Notes: generated by a model from the letters alone, not told the origin. A DNA stretch of 64,000 nt from Acidimicrobiales bacterium (GCA_014239855.1 JAAZXY010000002.1:62001-126000), one strand, 5' to 3'. Positions 24,473-32,946 are shown, counted from the stretch's first letter. Numbers and translations are program-made.

Positions 24473-26083
24473 CTATCCGGTCGGCAGATCCCCTGGACAG
24501 TCCCGATGGACCCACGTGGCGGCGGCCACCGCGGCGAACACGGCATCGGATCCGTTGATCGGCGGGCCCTCATCGACCTCGACCTCGACGGTGATCGGTG
24601 GGGTCTCGGTGGCCCGGACGATGCCGAACGACCGGATGGTCAGGTCGTGGACCACCCCGTCGCCGTCCACCGACAGGCCCTCCGAGGTGATCCAACTCCA
24701 CGCCATGTGGGCCGCACCGATGCAGTACGAACGGAGCACCACCTCGTCGAGCGGGTCACCGCACCGGATGGTCACCCGGATGCCGTCGTGGTCGACCGTC
24801 GCCGATGCCTCCGCCCCTTCGGGCGACACCACGGGCTGGCCGGGCGTCAACGCCCCGGCGCCGGTGAGCAGGACCACGGCCTCGGCCCAGCCGGCGGCCC
24901 GGGCACTGGCCGTGGTCGGTGGGCCGGCCACGTCGACCTCGACGACGTCCAGACCGGGCGCCACGGCAGCCACCGCCTCGACGATTCCCGGGGTGCGGAC
25001 CACCCGCAGGATGCCGCTGCCGTCCGCCGAGGCGCCACCGGCCACCGGGGGCCTCTTGGGACCAGACCGCACGGTGTCCTCGCGCGACGGGCTGACCAGC
25101 ACCGGCCGGCCATGGGTATCGGCCAGGGACCTGGCGATGGCCGGCAGGAGCGATTCGACCTTGGCCCCGAAGGCCCCACCGTTGGCCAGCGGTCCGACCG
25201 GTTCGCCCCCGGGCACGCACCAGACGGCATCGGTTTCCAGCGGAGCCGGTTCCACCCACGCGGTCCGCAGGACCCCGGCCCAGTCGCCGGCCGGTGTCTC
25301 CAGTGGCGGCACGACGTCGGCCGTGGTCCGACGGCCCTGGACCTTGCCCGCCGCCCGACGGGCGCCAGCCAGCGTGTCAGACACCACCCAGTTCCCGGGA
25401 TCGTCGACCGGTCCGTCGCCGGGCACGGCGATCAGGGCGTCGGCCGGCGCCGTGTCGGCCGCGAACCCCCCTCGACCGAGCGCCACCTCGGGACCCACCG
25501 TCTGGGGGCTGCGTCCCTCGAGCGTGGCCCGGCGGGCCGAGGCGTCACGATCGACCGGCTCAGCCGATGGGTCCCGGTCTGGCGTCCGGATGCCGACGGC
25601 CACCTCCCAGGCGTCGAGCACGGTCTGCCAACCGGTGCAGCGACACAGATGGGCGTGCAGGGCCCGGGCCGCCCGGTCCCGGTCCGGTGGAGTCCCGTCG
25701 GATGTTGAATCCTCGAGTCCGGCGAACCGCAGGATGATGCCCGGCGTGCAGAAGCCGCACTGGCTGCCGCCGGTGGCGCAGAAGGCTTCGGCCCACCGAT
25801 CGGCGTCGCCGGCCGGCAGGCCGTCCAGCGTGGTGACCGACCGTCCGGCGACGCGTCGCAACGGGGTCACACACGACACCCGTGGTTGACCGTCGACCAG
25901 CACGGTGCAGCAGCCGCACTGGCCCTGCGGGCTGCATCCGTCCTTGACCGACCGGTTCCCCAGCGGGCCTCGCAGCGCGTCGAGCAGCGTTCCACCGTCG
26001 TCGGCCACCTCGACCGGTCGGCCGTCGACCGTCAGGTGCACCACCCCCGGGGTCAACGGGTCATCAGAAGTGGGCGCGTCCAT
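24473..26083 (-). CDS. Fusion of xanthine dehydrogenase-type 2Fe-2S subunit with a shortened molybdenum-subunit-like region
   Basis: Encodes 536 residues. Residues about 15-170 are a CoxS/XdhC-type double 2Fe-2S protein: plant-type cluster ligands in DGCSPQGQCGCCTVLVDGQPRVSC, and the second cluster in GSQCGFCTPGIIL...HLCRCTGW. Residues about 195-470 echo the large molybdopterin subunit but are much reduced: GRGGFAADTAPADALIAVPG (hammerhead start), RTAWVEPAPLETDAVW, and NGGAFGAKVESLLPAIARSLADTHGRPVLVSPSREDTV (counterpart of GGGFGGK). Complete large subunits are about 750 residues. No FAD subunit or full large subunit is adjacent. Alternative: an electron-transfer or regulatory paralog. Possibly inactive on Moco. 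Confidence 0.75.
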   Translation of the reverse strand: MDAPTSDDPLTPGVVHLTVDGRPVEVADDGGTLLDALRGPLGNRSVKDGCSPQGQCGCCTVLVDGQPRVSCVTPLRRVAGRSVTTLDGLPAGDADRWAEAFCATGGSQCGFCTPGIILRFAGLEDSTSDGTPPDRDRAARALHAHLCRCTGWQTVLDAWEVAVGIRTPDRDPSAEPVDRDASARRATLEGRSPQTVGPEVALGRGGFAADTAPADALIAVPGDGPVDDPGNWVVSDTLAGARRAAGKVQGRRTTADVVPPLETPAGDWAGVLRTAWVEPAPLETDAVWCVPGGEPVGPLANGGAFGAKVESLLPAIARSLADTHGRPVLVSPSREDTVRSGPKRPPVAGGASADGSGILRVVRTPGIVEAVAAVAPGLDVVEVDVAGPPTTASARAAGWAEAVVLLTGAGALTPGQPVVSPEGAEASATVDHDGIRVTIRCGDPLDEVVLRSYCIGAAHMAWSWITSEGLSVDGDGVVHDLTIRSFGIVRATETPPITVEVEVDEGPPINGSDAVFAAVAAATWVHRDCPGDLPTG

Positions 26084-26121
26084 CCGAGGAGTGTGCCCGG
26101 TCACCAGTACGGTCACCGACC

Positions 26122-27114
26122 ATGAAGGAGCCCACGGTCGGAGCGTCGGCCTCGACCGGTCGTCGACAGGTGCTGACCGGTCGTCGACAGGTGCTGGCCG
26201 GGATGACCGCGGGAGCGCTGCTGGTCGCCTGCGGTGGGCGCCCCGGGAGCTCCTCGGCCACCACATCGGCCCCGGTGGCCACCACCGGTTCGACGGCCTC
26301 CGGTTGGCGGCTGGGCGCCCGTTTCGCCGACGGCTATGTGGCCCCCAGCGCCCTCGTCGCCGGCTCGCCCCAGCGAGCGCCGTACGTCCTCCTCGGATCG
26401 GACGGCTGGCCGATGGGCACCGAGGGCCCGGACCGATTGGATCTCGTCATCCGCCGGGCCGGTGCCGCCGATGACACCGGTACCGCTGGCGGACCGGTGG
26501 TGGCCACCCACACCGTCGAGCGCCACGGGGACGAGCAGGCCACCCCGTACTTCCCGTTGGTCTTCGAGGTCGACGAGCCGGGTGGGTACGTCGTGCACGT
26601 GACTACCGGGTCCACCGGGGACGCCGGGTCCGACCCCCACCACCTCCGGGTGGTCGGGCGCGACGAAACCACCCTCATCCAGGTGGGCGACCGACTCCCG
26701 GCGATGACCACCCCCACCGAGACCGATCCGGCGGGTGTCGATCCGATCTGCACCCAGCCCAACGGCCCGTGCTCGTTCCACCGGCTCTCGGTGGCCGAGG
26801 CCCTGGTCCAGCCGGGGCCCGTCGCGCTGCTGGTCTCCACGCCACGGTTCTGCCAGTCCGACGTCTGCGGTCCGACCATCGGCCTACTGCGGTCCGCCCT
26901 GCGGGTCCGGTCCGAGCCGTGGTCAGCCGTGCACGCCGAGGTCTACGTGGCCCCCGACGCCAACGACTTCTCGACCACGCCGACCGTGGCCGACCTCGGA
27001 CTCAGCTTCGAACCCAGCCTGGTGGTGGCCGACGCCGACGGAATCGTCACCGCGGCCCTGCACTTCACCATGGACGCCACCGAGGTGGCCGCCGCCCTGG
27101 CGACCGCCGTCTGA
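26122..27114 (+). CDS. Tat-type lipoprotein with thioredoxin-like CxxxxC segment
   Basis: Encodes 330 residues. The N terminus carries twin-arginine motifs, TGRRQVL, twice in a row because of a 21-bp duplication, then a hydrophobic helix and lipobox LLVACGG. A threonine/serine-rich linker follows. Near residue 235 the segment VALLVSTPRFCQSDVCGPTIGLL resembles the active-site strand and CxxxxC of thioredoxin/peroxiredoxin-like proteins, followed by AEVYVAPDANDFSTTPTVADLGL and PSLVVADADGIVTAAL. A beta-sandwich-like domain precedes it. It is probably an extracytoplasmic redox or thiol protein, but the family is uncertain. TACGGT ends 8 nt before the ATG, consistent with leaderless expression. 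Confidence 0.72.
   Translation: MKEPTVGASASTGRRQVLTGRRQVLAGMTAGALLVACGGRPGSSSATTSAPVATTGSTASGWRLGARFADGYVAPSALVAGSPQRAPYVLLGSDGWPMGTEGPDRLDLVIRRAGAADDTGTAGGPVVATHTVERHGDEQATPYFPLVFEVDEPGGYVVHVTTGSTGDAGSDPHHLRVVGRDETTLIQVGDRLPAMTTPTETDPAGVDPICTQPNGPCSFHRLSVAEALVQPGPVALLVSTPRFCQSDVCGPTIGLLRSALRVRSEPWSAVHAEVYVAPDANDFSTTPTVADLGLSFEPSLVVADADGIVTAALHFTMDATEVAAALATAV
26155..26196. repeat. 21-bp tandem duplication in the signal peptide of a lipoprotein
   Basis: Two identical 21-bp units (26155-26175, 26176-26196), each beginning ACCGGTCGTCGACAGG. They encode TGRRQVL twice, so the twin-arginine motif is doubled. Confidence 0.92.
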
Positions 27115-27238
27115 GGCCAGTGTCTGAAGCCGGTGTCTGAGGTCAGGTCCCCGAGAGAGAGAGCTGAAAACCACGAAAGCCGACGCCCCGGGGCGCCGGC
27201 CGGTGGTCACCCCGCAGGGCGATCAGGAGGTTGTCTGC

Positions 27239-27559
27239 TCAGCTGAAGGACTGGCCGCAGCCGCAGGTGCGCTGGGCGTTCGGGTTGTCAATGGAGAACC
27301 CGGCCTCGTTCAGGCCATCCTTGTAGTCCAGCGTGGCGCCCTCGAGCAACTGGGCACTCGACTGGTCGACCACCACCCGGACATCTCCGAACGCCTCTTC
27401 GAGGTCATCGGCGGCCCGCTCGGTGTCGAAGTACATCTCGTAACTGAAACCGGAGCATCCGCCGGGGCGCACGGCCACGCGGAGGGCCAGGCCCTCTTCG
27501 GACTCACTGGCGATGAGAAGGCCCACCTTGGTGGTGGCTTCGTCGGTCAACGTGATCAT
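27239..27559 (-). CDS. A-type Fe-S cluster carrier/assembly protein (HesB/IscA/ErpA family)
   Basis: Encodes 106 residues. MITLTDEATTKVGLLIASE...LALRVAVRPGGCSGFSYEMYFD and the C-terminal CGCGQSF give the three conserved cysteines (Cys35, Cys99, Cys101) that bind an iron-sulfur cluster. GGAGG lies 7 nt before the ATG at 27559. It is divergent from the Mrp/NBP35-type ATPase, another Fe-S handling protein, which fits a shared role in cluster maturation. Confidence 0.95.
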   Translation of the reverse strand: MITLTDEATTKVGLLIASESEEGLALRVAVRPGGCSGFSYEMYFDTERAADDLEEAFGDVRVVVDQSSAQLLEGATLDYKDGLNEAGFSIDNPNAQRTCGCGQSFS

Positions 27560-27677
27560 CGATTCCTCCCGGAACTCCGATGGTTGTCGGTGTCCATAGT
27601 GTAACGACCAGCCAGCCCCGATGGCCCAACGCGGATCCGACCCGGGCGGCCGGGGGACACCCTCGTAACATGGAGCC

Positions 27678-28874
27678 ATGGAGCACGAACCCGGAGACCA
27701 GACGACCGTGTCCGGTACCGGCCCGACCGAGGCCGATGTCCTCGGCGTGCTCCGGGGCGTCATCGACCCGGAGTTGGGTACCGACATCGTCGAGCTGGGA
27801 ATGGCCCGCGCCGTGACCATCCACGATGACGGCCGGGTCGACGTCACCATTGCCCTGACCACCTCGGGCTGCCCGTTACGGGCCCAGATCCAACGCGACG
27901 TCCGGACCCGGGTCGCCGACCTGCCCGGCGTGTCGTCGGTCCACCTCTCGTGGGACGAACTCAACGCCGAGGAAAAGGCCACGGCCATGGCCCGGGCCCG
28001 GTTCAACGTGAGCCGCAACGCCCCCGACACCGAGGTTCCGGCGACCACCAAGGTCCTGATGGTGGCCTCGGGCAAGGGAGGCGTCGGGAAGTCATCGGTG
28101 ACGGTGAACCTGGCCGCCGCCATGGCCGCCCGCGGCATGACCGTGGGCGTCATGGATGCCGACATCTGGGGCTTCTCGGTGCCACGGATGCTGGGCGTCG
28201 AGGGGCGCCTCGGAGGATCTCCCGAGGTCGGCAAGATCGCCCCCATCGAGGTCCCGATCGGAGACGGCCTCGTGAAGGTCGTGTCGATGGGCCTGCTCGT
28301 CGACAACGAGGAGTCGGCGCTCATGTGGCGTGGCCTGATCCTGAACCGGGCCGTCCAGCACTTCTGCGAGGACGTGGCCTGGGGCCCGATGGACTACCTG
28401 CTGATCGACATGCCGCCCGGCACGGGGGACGTGCAGATGGGCCTGGCCAAGATGCTCCCGCAGGCCGAGATGATCGTGGTGACCACGCCCGCTCTGGCTG
28501 CCCAGAAGGTGGCCGTGCGGGTGGCCAACATGGGTCGGGCCAACTACCTCCGCATCGTCGGCGTGATCGAGAACATGAGTGCCTACATGGCGCCCGACGG
28601 CAGCCGCCACGAACTGTTCGGCGCCGGCGGCGGCGGTTCGCTGGCCGACCAGGTGGGTGCCCCACTGCTGGGCAGCATCCCGCTCGACGGCGCGGTGGCC
28701 ACGGCCGGCGACACCGGCTGCCCGGTCTCGCTGGGCGAGGGTCCGGCGGCCGACGCCTACCGGGAGATCGTGGAACGCATCGTCACCGAGGCCGCACCAC
28801 CCATAGAGATGGCGGGCTGCAGCGCCCGACTGCTGGCCGCCGCCGAGGACGCCCTGGACGCCGCCGGGGCCTGA
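27678..28874 (+). CDS. Mrp/NBP35-type Fe-S cluster carrier ATPase
   Basis: Encodes 398 residues. The N-terminal MIP18 (DUF59) domain is EADVLGVLRGVIDPELGTDIVELGMARAV...TTSGCPL. The ParA/MinD-like ATPase has VLMVASGKGGVGKSSVTVNLA, DADIWGFSVPRMLG, and LLIDMPPGTGDVQMGL. The CxxC pair that bridges clusters in many homologs is absent: the stretch reads ENMSAYMAPDGSRHELFG, as in other actinobacterial Mrp proteins. TAACAT ends 6 nt before the ATG. Adjacent to an A-type carrier. Confidence 0.92.
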   Translation: MEHEPGDQTTVSGTGPTEADVLGVLRGVIDPELGTDIVELGMARAVTIHDDGRVDVTIALTTSGCPLRAQIQRDVRTRVADLPGVSSVHLSWDELNAEEKATAMARARFNVSRNAPDTEVPATTKVLMVASGKGGVGKSSVTVNLAAAMAARGMTVGVMDADIWGFSVPRMLGVEGRLGGSPEVGKIAPIEVPIGDGLVKVVSMGLLVDNEESALMWRGLILNRAVQHFCEDVAWGPMDYLLIDMPPGTGDVQMGLAKMLPQAEMIVVTTPALAAQKVAVRVANMGRANYLRIVGVIENMSAYMAPDGSRHELFGAGGGGSLADQVGAPLLGSIPLDGAVATAGDTGCPVSLGEGPAADAYREIVERIVTEAAPPIEMAGCSARLLAAAEDALDAAGA

Positions 28875-28883
28875 CCCCGACCC

Positions 28884-29369
28884 TCAGGCCTCTGGTTCGT
28901 CGGGGCCACCGTCCGCCGGTCCGGGTTCCCAGGAGCCGGCGTCGATGATTCCGCCAGTCGAGGGATCCTCGCCCCGCCAGCCGTATCGGAAGGTGGTGCG
29001 TCCGCTGGCCATCGAACGGGTCAGCCGGCGGGTGGCCACCGCCCGCACCAACGCCCGGGTGGGCGGGAACAGCAGGGCCAGACCCACGGCATCGGTCACG
29101 AACCCCGGGGTGAGCATGAGGGCGCCGGCACCCAGCACGAGCAGGCCGTCGACGATCTCCCGTCCGGGAATCCGACCCCGGGCCGCCTCCTGCTGGGCCC
29201 GCTGCAGGATGCCCAGGCCCTCGCGACGCACGAGCCACGCCCCGACCACGCTGACCAGCACCAGGAGCCCGATGGTGTTCATCACGCCGGTGGAGCCCGC
29301 CACCTGCACGATGACGGCCAACTCGACAATCGGGGTGACCACGAACACCAGGAACAGGATCAGGAGCAC
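28884..29369 (-). CDS. fxsA: FxsA family membrane protein
   Basis: Encodes 161 residues. Four hydrophobic segments, beginning VLLILFLVFVVTPIVELAVIVQVAGSTG and including ALMLTPGFVTDAVGLALLFPPTRALVR, follow the FxsA pattern, with the conserved G-A-L-L-L/M-x-P-G-F-x-T-D. The hydrophilic C terminus is acidic. FxsA homologs are inner-membrane proteins whose overproduction relieves phage F exclusion; the cellular role is unknown. GTG 29369 is preceded by TAGCAT at 6 nt (29376-29381), a leaderless arrangement. Divergent from selA. Confidence 0.88.
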   Translation of the reverse strand: MLLILFLVFVVTPIVELAVIVQVAGSTGVMNTIGLLVLVSVVGAWLVRREGLGILQRAQQEAARGRIPGREIVDGLLVLGAGALMLTPGFVTDAVGLALLFPPTRALVRAVATRRLTRSMASGRTTFRYGWRGEDPSTGGIIDAGSWEPGPADGGPDEPEA

Positions 29370-29438
29370 GGCCGCATGCTAGGGCGGCCTGTCGGGGGCA
29401 GGCGGTCGAAGGCAGGCCCCGCCTATCCTCGCGACCAC

Positions 29439-30791
29439 ATGACCCGCCCCTCGGAGAGTTCCCCCTCAGCGACCGGCCCCCAGCCTGATCGGCCCCCCAG
29501 CGTCGACCGGCTGGCCCGGTCCCTGGTCGACATCGGCCTGCCCCACCCTCTGCTGGTCGACGCGGCACGGACCGCGGTGGCCGAGGCGGTGGCCGCCGAC
29601 GATCCGGCCAGCGCCCCGATCCGGGCCCGCGAACTGGCCGAGGGCACGGCACGGGCCCTGCTGTCCGACGTGGTCAACGCCACCGGCGTACTGCTGCACA
29701 CCAACCTGGGCCGGGCCCCGTGGAGCCCGCCGGTGGGCGACGACCGCCGCTACACCACGCTGGAGTTCGACCTGGCCAGCGGTTCACGGGGTTCCCGACA
29801 GGACCGGGCTCCGGCGCTGCTGGCCCGGGCCTGTGGCGCCGAGGCAGCCATGGTGGTCAACAACTGCGCCTCGGCGGTCCTCCTGGTGCTGGCCGCTCTG
29901 GCGGCCGGGCGGAGCGTGGCCGTGTCGCGCGGCGAGATGGTCGAGATCGGCGGCGGCTTCCGCATCCCCGACGTGATGGACCAGTCAGGTGCCCGTCTGG
30001 TCGAGGTCGGGACCACCAACCGGACCCGCATCGGTGACTTCTCGACCGCCATCGCCGCCGGGCCCGACGTCGCCCTGACCCTGTCGGTCCACCAGTCCAA
30101 CTACCGGATCGAGGGCTTCACCGAGTCGGCGTCGGTGGCCGAGTTGGCCGCTCTCGACGTGCCGGTGGTGGCCGACATCGGATCGGGGCTGCTGGATGCC
30201 GCCTGCCCGTGGTTGGCCGACGGCCCGCCCGGGTGGCTGGCTGACGAGCCCGCCGCCCGACAGACGCTGGAGGCCGGCGCGGCACTGGTCACGTTCTCGG
30301 GCGACAAGCTGCTGGGCGGACCCCAGGCCGGAATCATCGCCGGCCGGGCCGACCTGGTCGCCGCCTGTGCCGCCCACCCGCTGGCCCGCGCCCTTCGACC
30401 GGGAAGCCTCGTGCTGCAGTCCCTCCAGGATCTGGCGCTGGCCTACCTGGCCAGGGACGGCCGGGCCATCCCGTTCTGGCGTATGGCCACTGAACCGGTC
30501 GCCGACCTGCGGGCCAGGGCGGAACGCATCGCCCCCGAACTGGTGGCCGACACGGTGGCCGTACCCGGGGGCGGGACGCTGCCCGGCGTGGAGATCCCGT
30601 CGGCCGGCCTGGTGCTGACCGGTGACCGGGTGGCCGAGTTGCGTGCCGGTTCGCCCGCCGTGGTGGCCCGGGTGACCGATGGCGCCACGGTGCTCGACCT
30701 CCGGACCGTCCACCCCGACGATGACGACGTGGTCGCCGAGGCCATTGCCGGGCTGGCACCCGCCGCCACCCCCTCCAGCGACGGGCCCTGA
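29439..30791 (+). CDS. selA: L-seryl-tRNA(Sec) selenium transferase
   Basis: Encodes 450 residues. This PLP enzyme converts Ser-tRNA(Sec) to Sec-tRNA(Sec) using selenophosphate. Family markers are an N-terminal helical domain (SVDRLARSLVDIGLPHPLLVDAAR), VVNATGVLLHTNLGRAPW, VNNCASAVLLVLAALA, SVHQSNYRIEGFTE, and the PLP lysine in TFSGDKLLGGPQAGIIAGR. TATCCT lies 9 nt before the ATG. The stop is 3 nt before selB, so the two genes form an operon. With tRNA-Sec at 15914 and the UGSC gene at 58630, a working Sec pathway is implied; selD was not seen. Confidence 0.95.
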   Translation: MTRPSESSPSATGPQPDRPPSVDRLARSLVDIGLPHPLLVDAARTAVAEAVAADDPASAPIRARELAEGTARALLSDVVNATGVLLHTNLGRAPWSPPVGDDRRYTTLEFDLASGSRGSRQDRAPALLARACGAEAAMVVNNCASAVLLVLAALAAGRSVAVSRGEMVEIGGGFRIPDVMDQSGARLVEVGTTNRTRIGDFSTAIAAGPDVALTLSVHQSNYRIEGFTESASVAELAALDVPVVADIGSGLLDAACPWLADGPPGWLADEPAARQTLEAGAALVTFSGDKLLGGPQAGIIAGRADLVAACAAHPLARALRPGSLVLQSLQDLALAYLARDGRAIPFWRMATEPVADLRARAERIAPELVADTVAVPGGGTLPGVEIPSAGLVLTGDRVAELRAGSPAVVARVTDGATVLDLRTVHPDDDDVVAEAIAGLAPAATPSSDGP

Positions 30792-30794
30792 CCG

Positions 30795-32513
30795 GTGCAC
30801 GTCGTCGCCACGGCGGGCCACGTCGACCACGGCAAATCGACCCTCGTCGAGGCCCTCACCGGGACCGACCCCGACCGGTTCGCCGAGGAGAAGGCCCGGG
30901 GCCTGACCATCGACCTGGGGTTCGCGGCGACCACCCTCCCGTCAGGGGCCGCCCTCTCACTGGTCGACGTCCCCGGCCACGTGCGGTTCCTCAAGAACAT
31001 GCTGGCCGGCGTGGGGGCCGTCGACGCCTGCCTGTTCGTGGTGGCGGCCACCGAGGGCTGGAAGCCCCAGTCCGAGGAACACCTCCGGATCCTGGAGCTG
31101 CTGGGCATCAGCCACGGCGTGATCGCCCTGACCAAGGTCGGTCCGGCCGACGAGGACCTGGTCGACCTGGCCCGCCTGGAGATCGCCGAACAGGTGGAGG
31201 GCACGTTCCTCGACGGGGCGCCGGTGGTGGCCACCGACGCACCGACCGGGGTGGGCCTCGACGACCTCCGGGCGGCGTTGGACGATCTCGTGGCCACCAC
31301 GCCCACCGCGGTGGACCACGGTCGCCCACGCCTGTGGGTGGACCGGGCGTTCTCAGCCAGGGGAGCCGGCACCGTGGTCACCGGGACGCTGTCCGGCGGA
31401 GCCCTGCGGGTCGACGACGAGCTGGCCATCCACCCGGCGGGCACCGCGGTCCGGGTGCGATCGCTGGAGAACCACCACGCCAGCCACCTCGAGCTGCCTC
31501 CCGGCAGCCGGTGCGCGGTCAACCTCGTCGGTGCCGCCCATGACGAGGTGGTCCGGGGCGACGTCCTCGTCCGGTCCGACCAGTGGCACCACACGACGGT
31601 GATCGACGCCTCGCTCCGGGTACTGGATCGGCTCGACCATCCGGTCTCACGCCGGGGAGCCCACGTCGTCTACCTCGGCTCGGGTGAACATCCGGTGCGG
31701 ATGCGGATCCTCGGTCCCGACGTGTTGGAGCCCGGGTCCGAGGGATCGGTCCGGATCCACCTCCCCCGACCGCTCCCGCTGCTACCCGGCGACCGGTTCG
31801 TCCTGCGTGAATCGGGACGATCCGAGACGGTCGGTGGTGGCGAGGTACTCGATGTCGCCCCCACCGAAAAGGCCTCGACGGCCCGGCCCGACCGATCGGT
31901 GGATCGGGTGATCCGCGAGCGGGGCTGGGTGGACGCCGACGAGTTGGAGCGACTGACCGGTGAACGTCGCGATCCCGATGTCGACGCCTGGGTGGTCGAT
32001 CCGGGCGTACTCCACCAGACCATCGAAGGGCTCCGGGCCGCCCTCGAGGACGCGGGCCCCATGGGCCTCGAGTTGGCCGGGCTCTCACCGTTCGAGCGGG
32101 CCACCACCGGCCTGCTGGGTGAAGCGGAGATAGAAGCCGGTCGGCTGGTGACGGTGGGGGCCGTCGATCCGCTGGCCGACCACCCGTTCGTGGCCGCCCT
32201 GGCCGCCTCGCCGTTCGTCCCTCCCGCACCCGACGGCGTCGACCGGGGTGAGTTGCGTGAGCTGGTCCGACGGGGCGACGTGATCGAGGTCGAGGGGATC
32301 TTCTACGCCGCCTCGGCCATCGGCGAGGCGGCCCGGCTGGCCGCCCGGCTGCTGGTCGACCAGCCCGACGGGTTCACCGTGTCGGCGTTCCGGGAAGCGG
32401 CGGGCAACACCCGCAAGCACGCCATGCCGTTGTTGTCCCATCTGGACGGCACGGGTATGACCCGGCGGCGCGGCGATGTCCGGATTGCCGGCCCGCGCCT
32501 TCCCGCTCGCTGA
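30795..32513 (+). CDS. selB: Selenocysteine-specific elongation factor
   Basis: Encodes 572 residues. It delivers Sec-tRNA(Sec) to UGA codons marked by SECIS hairpins. G domain: VATAGHVDHGKSTLVEAL (G1), GLTIDLGFA (switch I), LVDVPGHVRFLKNM (G3). The G4 motif reads TKVG rather than the usual T/N-K-x-D, which may alter guanine recognition. Beta-barrel domains follow (SARGAGTVVTGTLSGG), then winged-helix domains ending DQPDGFTVSAFREAAGNTRKHAMPLLSHLDGTGMTRRRGDVRI, which bind the hairpin. The GTG start is 3 nt after selA. The stop falls in a 12-bp tandem repeat. Confidence 0.95.
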   Translation: MHVVATAGHVDHGKSTLVEALTGTDPDRFAEEKARGLTIDLGFAATTLPSGAALSLVDVPGHVRFLKNMLAGVGAVDACLFVVAATEGWKPQSEEHLRILELLGISHGVIALTKVGPADEDLVDLARLEIAEQVEGTFLDGAPVVATDAPTGVGLDDLRAALDDLVATTPTAVDHGRPRLWVDRAFSARGAGTVVTGTLSGGALRVDDELAIHPAGTAVRVRSLENHHASHLELPPGSRCAVNLVGAAHDEVVRGDVLVRSDQWHHTTVIDASLRVLDRLDHPVSRRGAHVVYLGSGEHPVRMRILGPDVLEPGSEGSVRIHLPRPLPLLPGDRFVLRESGRSETVGGGEVLDVAPTEKASTARPDRSVDRVIRERGWVDADELERLTGERRDPDVDAWVVDPGVLHQTIEGLRAALEDAGPMGLELAGLSPFERATTGLLGEAEIEAGRLVTVGAVDPLADHPFVAALAASPFVPPAPDGVDRGELRELVRRGDVIEVEGIFYAASAIGEAARLAARLLVDQPDGFTVSAFREAAGNTRKHAMPLLSHLDGTGMTRRRGDVRIAGPRLPAR

Positions 32514-32562
32514 CCCGCTCGCTGGCCCGCTCGCTGGCCCGCTCTCTGGCCCGCTCTCTGAT
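32503..32562. repeat. Five 12-bp tandem repeats between selB and whiB
   Basis: Unit CCGCTCGCTGGC, five consecutive copies (32503-32562) with one to three changes in copies 1, 4 and 5. The selB stop codon TGA is in copy 1. The array ends 6 bp before the stop codon of the convergent WhiB gene. Confidence 0.9.
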
Positions 32563-32567
32563 CGGGC

Positions 32568-32828
32568 TCAGTTGGCGAGCAGGACCCGACGTTCGGACTC
32601 GTTGGTCCCGCCCCAGATCCCGTGGGCCTCACCGCGGTCCACGGCGAACTCGAGGCACCGGCCGGCCACCACGCAACGGTCACAGATCGCCTTGGCCCGG
32701 AGTTCCCGGAGACGTTTCTCATCGCGGCGTTCGCCGGAGCCCGGCGGGTAGAACACGCCAGCCTGCGGCCCCCGACACGCCGCCTTCAACTGCCACTCCC
32801 GGAAGTTGCCGTCTGTCGGCATCCGCAC
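32568..32828 (-). CDS. WhiB-family Fe-S transcriptional regulator
   Basis: Encodes 86 residues. Four cluster cysteines are visible: ACRG (Cys18), then AICDRCVVAGRC (Cys49, Cys52, Cys58, spacing C-x2-C-x5-C). EAHGIWGGTNESERR is the G-[I/V]-W-G-G turn that contacts the sigma factor. A basic C terminus (ERRVLLAN) is short, so DNA contact may be limited. WhiB proteins bind region 4 of the principal sigma factor and are found only in Actinobacteria and their phages. A TTGTCC-17/18-TAGGTT promoter with three 14-bp repeats just upstream precedes it. Confidence 0.95.
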   Translation of the reverse strand: MRMPTDGNFREWQLKAACRGPQAGVFYPPGSGERRDEKRLRELRAKAICDRCVVAGRCLEFAVDRGEAHGIWGGTNESERRVLLAN

Positions 32829-32873
32829 ACCCCCTGTGGTCCATCGGCCCGTTCGATCGGGCCGTAGATGCCG

Positions 32874-32903
32874 AACCTATGACGCGCGTCCCCGTCAGGA
32901 CAA
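32874..32903 (-). promoter_or_regulatory. Probable whiB promoter
   Basis: On the minus strand TTGTCC (32898-32903) and TAGGTT (32874-32879) are separated by 18 bp (17 bp if ATAGGT is taken). The start codon is about 45 nt downstream. A tandem repeat array abuts the -35 element. Confidence 0.5.
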
Positions 32904-32904
32904 G

Positions 32905-32946
32905 GGTGATCTGATTGGGGTGATCTGATTGGGGTGATCTGATTGG
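32905..32946. repeat. Three perfect 14-bp tandem repeats upstream of whiB
   Basis: GGTGATCTGATTGG at 32905-32918, 32919-32932 and 32933-32946. They lie immediately upstream of the -35 element of the whiB promoter and could be operator sites or an expansion array. Confidence 0.95.

Noticed and set aside
24473-26083. Frameshifted or truncated ordinary xanthine dehydrogenase
   Set aside because: The frame is open with sensible coding throughout, and no remaining subunit fragments are seen in neighbouring frames. A genuine fusion is simpler.
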